Made by a program: the position numbers and the translations under genes. Shown piece by piece: positions 54,984 to 64,000 of a stretch of DNA of 64,000 nt (the stretch's first letter is position 1; each line of letters opens with the position of its first letter). The notes beneath the pieces were generated by a model. That model ran no database searches. It was not told the DNA's origin and saw only the letters and a program-made list of their open reading frames with translations. Source of the stretch: Parnassius smintheus behrii (lineage: Eukaryota; Arthropoda; Insecta; Lepidoptera; Papilionidae); the NCBI GenBank assembly GCA_036936625.1, contig JAUPFT010000022.1, positions 24,632,240 through 24,696,239 on the forward strand, written 5' to 3'.

Positions 54984-55315
54984 TTACGTGGTAGAGCCAT
55001 GCTGCAGTTATATTAGTAGTATAGTTGTAGCACGAATGGGTCGGCTCGACCGGGGAAGGACCACGCTCTCACAGAATACCAGCGTGAAATAGTAGCTTAA
55101 TGCTGCTGTATTTCGTATGGTGAGTGTAGAGAACCAGAAAACGGAGACTCTTTTTGCTGGAAATGAGGCATTCCATCTCAGTCCTCATGGGTGACAACGC
55201 ATCTGCATTTTGATTTGTAATGGAAGATAGATGTAGATGTCTATGGGCCTCAGCAACCACTTACCATCAGGTGGACTGTGTGCTCGTTTGTGACCCTATT
55301 CTATATATAAAAAAA
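54984..55315 (+). repeat. SINE-A copy, complete
   Basis: Plus-strand reference copy. Head ACGTGGTAGAGCCATGCTGC, then GGGTCGGCTCGACCGGGG (B-box-like GGCTCGACC), ACCAGCGTGAAATAGTAGC and GAGGCATTCCATCTCAGTCC. Then come GACAACGCATCTGCATTTTG, AACCACTTACCATCAGGTGG and GTGTGCTCGTTTGTGACCC, and the A-rich end ATATATAAAAAAAAA. Confidence 0.9.
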
Positions 55316-55466
55316 AATTACTCCAGCAACGGAGAGCAGGGTTAAAGGTGGTACTTTTGGTCATCAATCCTACTACCAAGTGTGATAGTTAAGGCAAATC
55401 CTACATACAAAGACAGCGGCACATGGCCAGCAGTGGACTTTAAAAGCCGATAAAGAGGAGGATATA

Positions 55467-56290
55467 GGGCGCCTTCAAATTAGAGGCGTGAGGAAGCGCT
55501 GCAGTGGTGTTACCAAAAAGAAGCGCTACAGTGGCGCGACTGTGTCGCAGTAGCCGCGCGTCAGTAATGCTTCGGTAAATTGTAGTGATGTTTATTAGTT
55601 TTTGAAAACATTGCAAATTTCAAAAGACATAAAAAGAAACATGGTGTTTTTTTTTCAGGTATTTAGCATCAGGTTGTAGCCTTACAAGTTTACACTACTA
55701 TTATCAACGAGGACTTTCAAACATTTGCGGGATTGTGAATGAAGCATGTCAAATAATCTTCGAAATTCTAAATGCTAGTTATATCCCAAAACTAAGTCAA
55801 GATGATTGGTTAGGTGTCGCAAATGGATTCTTCAATAAATACAACTTTCCTTATTGTTTGGGTGCCGTAGATGGTAAACATATACGAATCATCCAACCAG
55901 AATACTCTGGGTCTTTGTATTATAATTATAAACATTATTTTTCTATTGGTCTTTTAGCTGTATGTGATTCTAATTATTGTCTCACCTAGATAGATGTTGG
56001 GTCTTTGGGTCTAGCTGCGGATTTACAAATTTTCAAAAATAGTGACTTCTATAGGGAACTTCAGGGAAGAAGACTTGACATCCCAAATAGAGCATCCATT
56101 GATAATAATGGAGGTTCAATATAATTAAAAGCGTGTCACTTCCCTACGCAAAAATGACGTGCGTGAGTCACGGTAGTGGCGCTGCAACTGCGTTTCTAGA
56201 AATTGTATTAAAATAGGTAGTGGCGCGGCCAGCGCACCACAGTGGTGCCATTGCAACGCTTATTATTACGCCTCTAACTTGAAGGCGCCC
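55467..56290 (+). mobile_element. PIF/Harbinger transposon, internally deleted
   Basis: Terminal inverted repeats GGGCGCCTTCAAATTAGAGG (left) and GGGCGCCTTCAAGTTAGAGG (right, opposite strand). The 3-bp flank ATA is at 55464-55466 and 56291-56293. Repeated GTGGCGC motifs lie near both ends. It carries a transposase remnant. Confidence 0.85.
55655..56125 (+). pseudogene. Harbinger (HARBI1-like) transposase fragment
   Basis: Reads CSLTSLHYYYQRGLSNICG, then NEACQIIFEILNASYIPKLS, YCLGAVDGKHIRIIQPEYSG and LYYNYKHYFSIGLLAVCDSN. After a stop at 55987-55989 it continues in frame with IDVGSLGLAADLQIF and RLDIPNRASIDNNG. GAVDGKHI carries the first catalytic Asp of the DDE_4 domain, and a second is expected in the VDVG-type motif. 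Both gene ends are missing. Confidence 0.8.
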
Positions 56291-56299
56291 ATATGTAGT

Positions 56300-57570
56300 A
56301 GATAACATCAATACAGTAAAAGTAAAATCGTTTACTTTTACTGTAAATATAAAATTACCGTACTTTTAAATCCCAGTAGGAAGGTTCTGTTTTGCCGATG
56401 TACTCGTATATCTTTATGCGTATACATTATAGTTTTTAAATATACTTGTGATATCATATTATAATAACGTATAATATTAATTTATGTGTTATGTTATATA
56501 TGATTCCTTTTTTTATTTTAAATACAGTCGAGGTTCGTATCAACAAATGTCATATGCATTTTACCCAAACATTAAAAAATCGTATAGATCAATTATTATA
56601 TTAAGGAAACTGGCTAGCTACTCGTCTTCTTGTCAAAATTTAATATCTATATGTTCGCGTTCATCCTTAATTTTATTCAAGTTAATTCTAACACCCGCAT
56701 ATCCGTAGCATGTTTAGTAATTTCACGTGCACAGCCCAATAATAATTTACTCCGATTAGTTTGAACCATGATCAAAAGTTTGTAACTTTTATAACATGAA
56801 ATCTTCAGTAAAATGAGTATTGTGAATTATTTTATTTGCATCCGCAGTAACTTGCTGATAAATAATTGTAATAATCCTTTCCTGCTTTCCTTTGCAACAC
56901 ATCAATCGCAACAGATATTATATTTAAGAAATTTTGAACTTACTTCTTACAGTTTTTTGCATAAAATCAATGTTAAAATTGAAAAAGTGCGTGCAATAAA
57001 TATATAGACCTAATTCAGGAAGGAAACACAGCTAGCGTGCTTTACATACCTCGAGAATGTTTAATAATTTTAGTTTTTAGTTCTTTATTGTTATGAAAAT
57101 AACCAATACATTTAAAAATACAAAATAAAAGGACAAACTATGCATTCCATACATGGAATCTTGCAAGGTTGTGCCAGAAATCTTCGTCTAATTACAGATA
57201 ATAACAATTCCATTAAGGTTATTTCTCTGCCTCCAAGTCCCCTTAAACTTATTTGCCTTATGCTAAGACACGTCCCTCTTTATTGCTTGATTTTCAACAC
57301 ACGTTGTGATTATTGATAATTATAACAGTAATAAAGTGATATTAACAACCATAACTTAAGTATATTACCTGATGAACGTATGCGTAGGCTGGGAACCTCG
57401 CAACAGTGTAAGGTAGGTTACACAATGTTGCTATTGCTGACGACTGGTTTAAATTGGACAAAGACTTATCTAATATGTTATAACTGTCATAAATTATGCG
57501 CATTGTTGATAATTAGAATAGCTTGAAGAATTCAACGTTCTTAGAAGCTAACAAGAGAGTTTATGCTATT
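56300..57570. other. No recognised feature
   Basis: AT-rich. The ORFs at 56484-56708 and 56813-57007 are short, of low complexity, and without motifs or splice context. Confidence 0.4.
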
Positions 57571-57577
57571 TGAATTA

Positions 57578-57848
57578 GTTTTTGATACTTCACGTATTGG
57601 CATTTGTGTTTATTTCTTTTAATCATTAAAGTTTCGATAGTTAAAAAAAATAGAAGATATTTCTTTTCTTTTCTTGAAGTTCGAAAGTAAATTCAATATC
57701 ATGGAAGACAAATGTGGTAATAGTTTGTTATTTTCTTGAAATATTTGATTTGTAACGGCTTGTAAAATCTTTCGTTTTTTTTTAATCATCGAAACTTTAA
57801 TGACAAAGGAAATAAACACAAATCCTAAATACGTGAACAATCAAAAAT
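57578..57848. mobile_element. Inverted-repeat element, probable MITE
   Basis: Arms of about 70 bp: TTTTTGATACTTCACGTATT, then ATTTGTGTTTATTTC and TCATTAAAGTTTCGAT at the left. At the right, on the opposite strand, are TTTTTGATTGTTCACGTATT, ATTTGTGTTTATTTCC and TCATTAAAGTTTCGATG. No target duplication could be fixed. Confidence 0.65.
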
Positions 57849-58149
57849 AAATTTAAATCGCAAAATCTCTCATGTATAATACCCATTACAGTAAGGGCAT
57901 AATATGTTATTGCAATAAATAAATATTATTGACGTGGTTTGAACGTTCACTCCGTAACTTCAACGCGAAAGACATTGTTCGTGACATTAAAATAATTTAT
58001 CTTACGACTCTCAACTTAAATGCAATATGTTTCATGTTGATATGATTTAAACTTTTGAAAACAACGAAATGGAAAATAAATAAAATTTATTTATTTAAAA
58101 ACGATTTAAGACATTTTGCTGTTAAAGTTTTAAATAATCTTTACATAAT

Positions 58150-58800
58150 ATAATAAACCTGTAGAATAATTGTACGTTCCGTTTCACGCGAAAACTACCG
58201 GACAGATATCCATGAAGTTTTGTATGTAGATAGTAAATGACCATGTTTAACATATAGGCAACTTCTTATCCAATTACGGAAGGGTAAAAAAGGGTAATTT
58301 TCCTTTTTTTTTAGTTTTTCATTATGGCTGCTGATGGTTCTATTAGTCTAAAAGATAATTTATACGATAAATCTATAAAAAAGTATGTGTATGTAAAACT
58401 GAAACTCAACTCATCTCAGCTAGTATATAATAAAACTAACTAGCCAGATTTTCTTCCGCTGGTGCCACATTATGTACATTCCGTAACAAATAGTGTGTAA
58501 TTTGTTAGGATGTCCCACGTCCCAGGTTGGTATGGGACCTATAGGTCCCAGGGTTGCAGGGTCTTGCATTTAACAGGCGTCTAATAAGATATAAGGTTTG
58601 TTTTTGTGTAGACGATAGTACAGATGGATGAGACGGATGGATGGGACGGACGGATGGGATGGGTTGTTTGTGTGGTGAATTGATGGGTACAGATGGTGCT
58701 GTTTTGGAGAACCTTGCAGTCTGAAAAAGAGCCTACTCCTTCCTAAGAGGCCGGCAACGCACCTTCAATTCCCCTAGTGATGTGGATGATCATGTGGGTG
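58150..58800. repeat. Repeat-like stretch with a LINE 3'-end relic
   Basis: CGTTCCGTTTCACGCGAAAA and GGACAGATATCCATGAAG (58180-58220) look like a dispersed insect repeat I cannot name. At about 58700-58780, AGCCTACTCCTTCCTAAG, GGCCGGCAACGCACC and CAATTCCCCTAGTG match the 3' end of a jockey-type LINE. Confidence 0.35.
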
Positions 58801-59294
58801 GGATCTGGGAAGAGAGGACGGGGTGTGGATCCATAAAAATCTTACGTCAACTTTTTTAATTTAGCGAATATACATAATCATAACAATAACATTATGTGTT
58901 ACAAAATCATCCGATACACCCTGATATAAAACAAATGCCGCACAAGTGTCAGATTCCATTCGGGGAGTTCTCTGCCATATTAACGATTATAAGTGTTATC
59001 AGAATTAACGATTGAGTAATACGACGATAAACATATAGGTAGTATTATAAATCCTATGAGGGTAGTAATGCCAGATCGAAAGACCAAAATATCTGGACAC
59101 AATATGAAATTATCGGGATTTTGGGTTTGTTATAAATTTAAAAAAAAAAGTAAATTAAAAAGTTTATTTTTAAATGAATAACACTACTTAACAACTAAGT
59201 TAACAACTAATTTAAGTATACCTAATGTTTAGATTGCCACAAGTATTTGGCATTGGACTTTACCGACTTTATTGGACTAATCTGGATCTTTTAG

Positions 59295-59618
59295 TATAGT
59301 AAAGTTACAGCCTATATACGTCCCACTGCTGGGCACAGGCCTCCTCTCATTTCTGAGAGGGTTTTAGGGCAAGGAAGTGTCCGCCGCGCTGCCCCAATGA
59401 GTGTTGGCGAACTTCACATGTCTTCGAAATATTTTTTTCTTATTTCTCAGACAATCAGGTTTCCTCACGATGTTTTCCTTCACCGCCAAGCACGTGGTAA
59501 ATCAGCACATAAAATTACAATTAACAATTTCATTAGTGCCAGCGGGGATCGAACCCGGTTAGCTCGTGTATTGTGAAATTTACAGCGAGCGCTAACCATC
59601 TGAGCTACCGATCTTTTA
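59295..59618 (-). repeat. SINE-C copy
   Basis: Minus strand: tail AGTAAAGTTACAGCC, ATACGTCCCACTGCTGGGC and CCTCTCATTTCTGAGAGGG. The head is GCCAGCGGGGATCGAACCC on the plus strand. Confidence 0.85.
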
Positions 59619-59652
59619 GTTGTATTCAGTAAATATTTAAAGTTCAAACAAT

Positions 59653-60745
59653 TTTTTTTTATAGAAGAAGGGGCAAACGAGCATGCGGCTCACCTGATGT
59701 TAAGTGACTACCGCCGCCCAACACCAGGAGAATTGCGGGTGCGTTGCCGGCCCTATAGAAAGGAGTAAGCTCTTTTCTTGAAGGTCCCCGGGTCGTATCG
59801 GTCCGGAAAAATCGCCGGTGGTAAACTATTCCACAGAGAGGTTGTACGTGGAAGAAAACTCCTTGTGAAACGTACAGTGGTGGACCGCCAAGCATCCAGA
59901 TGGTGTGGATGGTATCGGGACGTTTGCCGTGTGCGTTCACGAAATTTGGCGGCTGGGATTAATCCGAACAATTCCTCAGAGCACTCCCCGTGATAGATGC
60001 GATAAAATACACAAAGAGATGCAACATCTCTTCGCAGCGCCAGCGAATCGAGCCGATCGGAAAGCACTCGGTCGTCGACGATTCGAGCCGCTCTGCGCTG
60101 GATGCGGTCAAGTGGAAGGAGCTGGTACTGGGGAGCCCCAGCCCAGAGATGGGAACAGTATTCCATGTGTGGCCGAACCTGCGCCTTGTAAAGTTGCAGG
60201 CGGTGTGCCGGCATGAAATACTGTCCCGCTCTGCTGAGCACGCCAAGCTTTTTAGAGGCCAATTTGGCCTTCCCTTCCGAGTGACCACCAAACTGCACGT
60301 CACTCGATATGTCGACGCCGAGGATTCCGATACTGGCTGAGGCAACAAGGGGAGTGCCTTGAAACTGAGGGGATACGACAAAGGGGTTCTTTTTAGCGGT
60401 TAACGCGCAAACTTGTGTCTTCTGGGGGTTAAACTGGACTAGATTTAGTCGCCCCCAATCCGAGACTCTGTCCAGCAGAGACTCGACTTCAGACACAAGT
60501 TTGTCCCGGCACTCGGAGACGTTTTCCCGAGAAATATTGGCTCGGCCGGTGTAAAGAGCATCACCAGTGCTGTCATCTGCATAGCAATGAATGTTACGGG
60601 TATGCAACAAATCATTGATGTGCAGAAGAAACAGCGTTGGCGATAGCACGCAGCCCTGTGGAACACATTAATAGGCTTGCTATCGGAGCTTGCACCGTCT
60701 ACAAAGACCTCGATGCTCCGATCTGCAAGAAAGTACCAAACAATG
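59653..60745 (-). mobile_element. Jockey-type LINE, 5'-truncated, 15-bp target duplication
   Basis: TAAAGTTCAAACAAT is at 59638-59652 and 60746-60760. The 3' UTR on the minus strand is GGGCGGCGGTAGTCAC, TTAACATCAGGTGAGCC and GCTCGTTTGCCCC, then an A-rich end. This tail is the counterpart of the SINE-A tail. It lies inside the hAT-like element. Confidence 0.9.
59753..60649 (-). pseudogene. Reverse transcriptase C-terminal half of the jockey-type LINE
   Basis: 298 codons: LSPTLFLLHINDLL, HCYADDSTGDALY (the catalytic YADD form of the usual FADD), DWGRLNLVQFNPQKTQVCA, GILGVDISSDVQFGGH and LQLYKAQVRPHMEYCSHLW, then IQRRAARIVDDRVL and FFPRTTSLWN-type SFLPRTTSLWNSLPPAIF. Just upstream, near 60665, a frameshift separates it from the preceding RT segment. 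The Met at 60649 is therefore internal and not a true start. Confidence 0.85.
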
Positions 60746-61375
60746 TAAAGTTCAAACAATGTACTTCAAAATTCAGTCTAATTACTAACTCAGCTTTAAT
60801 TAAATCAAAGGCAGCTGTGATGTGAAGAGAAGCTGTTTGTCTGGAGAATTTGAGTTTTGTCGGGAGTCTGGAGATCATCTAAAATATCGGGAGAATTCAG
60901 AGGAATCGCGACCACCTCGCAACCCTATGTGAGGGTAAGGAGGGGCCACACCACACAAAAAAACTCATGTAATTCATTAATATCCAAAACACATAAAAAC
61001 TTCTTATAAAGACAGTTACTTTCGAATTATTAAAAAAAAATATTATTATGCCTCGCCTTAGTAAATTATCTCTGTGATGCGACGCCGAAACATAAGACCA
61101 AAACAAAAAGCACTAAATCACTTATCTGTCGACGACTGAAGCTATAATTTCGTGGTACGCTCACAAATTGATATTTATGATAGGATATGTGCGAAAATTA
61201 CTACTTTCTTAGTTGAAATTTCGATAAGCAAAAGGCACAAGCTAAGTCCTTGAAAATTCTTACGTTTAATGTTTGGCAAAAATACTTCAAATGTATGCCT
61301 TCTCCACCAGGTTTGCTGTACATAGGTTCTCCGGAATATTTTTTTAACCAAATAAGAGTTAAAAAGGAGAACTGA

Positions 61376-61555
61376 TAAGTGGATAATATGACCCATAGAA
61401 ACAAAATTTAGGGACTATAATATGCCCTGTTACTAGTAAAAAGAGTTTCCAGTTCACTACCAGACGAAACACAACAGAATTATGCAGCTTTATTTTATTA
61501 TGGTTCGATGAGAGCCAAACCTTCTAATCGAGCCAACTTATATGTGTAGCCTTCC
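61376..61555 (-). repeat. Degenerate SINE-A copy
   Basis: TACTAGTAAAAAGAGTTTCC, GACGAAACACAACAGAATTA and TCGATGAGAGCCAAACC on the minus strand. The tail and head are lost. Confidence 0.5.
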
Positions 61556-61699
61556 CTTTCAAATAACCATGAAACTAAACATCATCCGTCGAATACTGTG
61601 TCGACGCTGAAGACTCCGATGCTGGCTGACGAAGCAAGGGACTGAAATTGATGAGACGCCACTAAGGGTTTTCACCTTTTGAGGGTTCTTCTTATATTT

Positions 61700-62120
61700 T
61701 TTACATATCATTAAAATGCAAGCATTGTTTTATAATATTCAATTAATAATTTACATAGTTATCTAGATTTGCAAAGCTGGAATGAACACGGTGGCTCGCA
61801 TTAGGATTCACAATTCGAGTGTCGCTCAAGTTCGATTCTTATCAACTTCACTTATATTGTTTATTCGTAATTTCAAGAGCTAGAAAGTTATCTTTAAAAA
61901 ACATACATGTTTGTATGAGAAATATAAGTAATAGAATAAAAATAATAATCCGAGCAATAATTTGGTACTCGAAACTTCAAAAATTCAAATAAAATCAATT
62001 AAACACGAAATTTAATTGAAAATTTATTTGATGTGTAATTAATAAATAGTAAATTTTAGAAATTTTAATTTGTGTGTAAAACCAAGTGTGATCCGTTCTG
62101 TTGCATCTTGGAGGACTCTG
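61700..62120. other. No recognised feature
   Basis: AT-rich. A possible decayed tRNA-like head (GGTGGCTCGCATTAGGATTC) near 61791 was not convincing. Confidence 0.3.
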
Positions 62121-62127
62121 ATCAGTT

Positions 62128-62400
62128 CCTTTTTTTCCTTTATCGAATAATCGTGACCAACGAGCACACAGTTTACCTGATAGTAAGTAGATGCTGTGGC
62201 CCATAGATATTTACATTTATCCTCGATTAATAAACAAAATGCGAATACGTTGTCACCTCTCAGGACTAAGGTGGAATGCCTCGTTTGTAGTAAAAAAAAC
62301 ACTTACTGTTCGAACAGCAACATTTAGCTGCTATTTTAAGCTGGTATATCTGTGAGAGCTTGGTCCTACCGTGGTCGGGCCGATCATTTTGATGCTTAAT
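62128..62400 (-). repeat. SINE-A copy
   Basis: CAACGAGCACACAGTTTACC, CCTCTCAGGACTAAGGTGG, AACATTTAGCTGC and GAGAGCTTGGTCCTACC on the minus strand. Diverged. Confidence 0.75.
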
Positions 62401-62639
62401 AGAGGATAAATGTAGATTTCTATGGGCCTTATTCTATAAAAAAATACGTTGCATTGTGTGGTCTCATAGTCTCTGTTAAACTAACTCGAGATGTTGGATC
62501 TTGTGATTGCCAATTCATCCGCCAAGCAATACCTCCTGCAATGAGAAAAGCGCATCCAGCTGTGGAGTATTACGGACGAGCGACAAAAAAGAAGCGTATG
62601 ACAAAGAAAAAACAAGTTATTATAATATATCAAAACCTT

Positions 62640-62950
62640 TTTCGTACGTGGTAGAGTCACGCTGCAGCTATATTATAGTTGTAGCACGAATGGGTCAGCT
62701 CGAACGAGGCTGGACCACGCTCTAACAAAAACCAAAGTAAAATAGCAGCGTAATGCTGCTGTATTTCGTATGGTGAGTGTAGAAAACCAGAGACCCTTTT
62801 TATCCATTCCCCCATTCCATCTTAATCCTAAGGGGTAACAACGCATCTGCATTTTGACTCTTAATCGAAGACAAATGTGAATGTTTATGGGGCACAACAT
62901 CCACTTACCATCAGGTGGACCCTGTGCTCGTTTGTCATCCAATGCTATAA
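62640..62950 (+). repeat. SINE-A copy, near complete
   Basis: Head TACGTGGTAGAGTCACGCTG, then GCACGAATGGGTCAGCTCG, GGTAACAACGCATCTGC, CATCCACTTACCATCAGG and GTGCTCGTTTGTCATCC, ending at CTATAAAAC. Confidence 0.85.
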
Positions 62951-62959
62951 AACAACCTG

Positions 62960-63715
62960 ATGGTAAATAGCTTACTGCAGTCGATGCACTGACTCTCAAT
63001 ACATAAATAATGAATACTCAATCTTGATATTCTAGTTTTTTCTCTAATTATTTTCAGTTACAGGAGTTGCTTGTATTTAATATATTTAAAAAAATCTATT
63101 TTATTTAATATCAACTTAAATTCTTCTAAACATATTTAAATATATACTTAAGTGATATTATCAATAGATATGAGTAGTCACAATAAAAAGGACCATAGTT
63201 AATTTTTTAATTTTAAATTTATTGAGTCTTCATAGCCGTCATACAAAAGGCAGTCGGAACTTTCCCATCTGTCAAAAATGTTGATGGATCGCTCTTTAAG
63301 CCAGGATCGGATTTCATAATTTGTTTAGCGTCCATTCAGATCAGCTCCGATTGTATTTCTCGATTAAATAATACACATTCTTAAACAAACGCTCAAGATT
63401 TTAAGTTATTTGAATTGCATTTGTTCTTTATTTTTCTAAACTTTTAACAGCGTTTTAAAATAAGATTTTGATTCTGATAGGATACACAGTATTTATAATT
63501 ATATTTAAATTAGTATATTACATTTTTATGGAAACCAATTTGAGCATTTAGAGGGTATTGTAACATAACTTATAATTTACCACGCCTAAATATACTTATA
63601 TAAATTTCTTACAGCTTCATTATTTGTTGTCTATGTATCGTAAATCCAAGACGAAAGTCAATATCCAAACCTTTGTAGAATCCTACTTTGAGCACTTCAT
63701 TAATATATATTATTC
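62960..63715. other. No recognised feature
   Basis: AT-rich, with no coding-like ORF or known repeat. Confidence 0.4.
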
Positions 63716-63717
63716 AT

Positions 63718-63815
63718 AAATTACAGCCTATATACGAGTACGTCTCACTGCTCAGCACAGGACTTCTCTCAAGTCTGAGAGGGTTTTAGGGCGAGGAAAT
63801 GTCTATTGATTTATC
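63718..63815 (-). repeat. SINE-C tail fragment
   Basis: ATTACAGCCTATATACGAG, CACTGCTCAGCACAGG and CTGAGAGGGTTTTAGGGC match the 3' end of SINE-C on the minus strand. Confidence 0.7.
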
Positions 63816-64000
63816 GAAATCGTAAATGGATCTTAGAAGCAGGTGTCTTGTTCTACGTTTGTCTACTTCACCACCATAAAAGTATCACATCAAGATGAGT
63901 TGTGGGCACAACTCGGTGAATGAACTCAAGCGTTGTTTCGCACATGCATAAAATATTGATAACGTTGACGCTCGTCTAAACTTAGTCAGGCCTAGACTTA

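Larger units (their letters stand above)
59063..60927. mobile_element. hAT-like element carrying a nested SINE-C and LINE
   Basis: Left end TAGTAATGCCAGATCG and right end (opposite strand) TAGGGTTGCGAGGTGG. The flanks TATGAGGG (59055-59062) and TGTGAGGG (60928-60935) match at 7 of 8 bases, as expected for a hAT 8-bp duplication with one mutation. The right end shares TAGGGTT and CTCCCGA motifs with the MITE at 21664-21922. No transposase domain was identified. Confidence 0.5.

Noticed and set aside
58180..58440. Helitron end (AGCTAGT near 58420)
   Set aside because: The CTAG motif is present, but I could not show a proper 3' hairpin and CTRR end or a TC start, so I left it as an unnamed repeat.
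1..64000. CRISPR arrays, operons, riboswitches, phage or integrated virus genes
   Set aside because: Repeats are dispersed, not regularly spaced. The genes have spliceosomal introns. I saw no capsid, envelope or integrase-type sequence.

Overview
The window is nuclear DNA of a lepidopteran insect, most likely a moth. Two multi-exon genes with standard GT-AG introns sit in AT-rich sequence packed with transposable elements (TEs). The chitin deacetylase is of the midgut type typical of caterpillars. The Wnt gene appears to be WntA, a subfamily that Drosophila lacks. The Dong-like, RTE, jockey-type, mariner and SINE families also fit a moth. There are no bacterial, CRISPR or organellar features.

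Layout. (1) 1-3.9 kb: LINE and SINE remains and a 5'-truncated Dong/R4-like retroelement lying between TAA repeats. (2) 4.07-10.04 kb, + strand: a complete six-exon gene for a secreted, catalytic-domain-only chitin deacetylase of 385 residues. Its introns hold SINEs, LINE ends, an RTE-derived short element and a pogo-type MITE. (3) 10.7-16.2 kb: a decayed LINE, AT-rich sequence and an old copy of a TTAA-flanked element. (4) 16.87-39.92 kb, - strand: seven exons of a Wnt gene, about 336 residues up to the stop codon. The signal-peptide exon was not found. (5) 28.3-37.1 kb, inside a Wnt intron: a TE nest. A pogo-like element is broken by a jockey-type LINE. It is followed by a TTAA element and then a mariner broken by a second TTAA element and by a nearly complete RTE retrotransposon. 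(6) 40-64 kb: no host gene recognised. It holds a second RTE copy with an unbroken 828-codon frame inside another TTAA element, a Harbinger remnant, a hAT-like element carrying a SINE and a LINE, fold-back repeats and many SINEs.

Two repeat observations stand out. A roughly 320-bp SINE-like family (SINE-A here) occurs at least 16 times and ends in the same roughly 55-bp tail as a jockey-type LINE in the window, so it may be mobilised by that LINE. A roughly 650-bp non-coding family (TTAA-650) is flanked by TTAA, and its exact boundaries are proven by an insertion inside mariner coding sequence and by a paralogous empty site.

The two host genes are not functionally linked. The deacetylase would act on midgut peritrophic-matrix chitin, and the Wnt is a secreted developmental ligand. 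They are tail to tail, with their stop codons about 6.8 kb apart.
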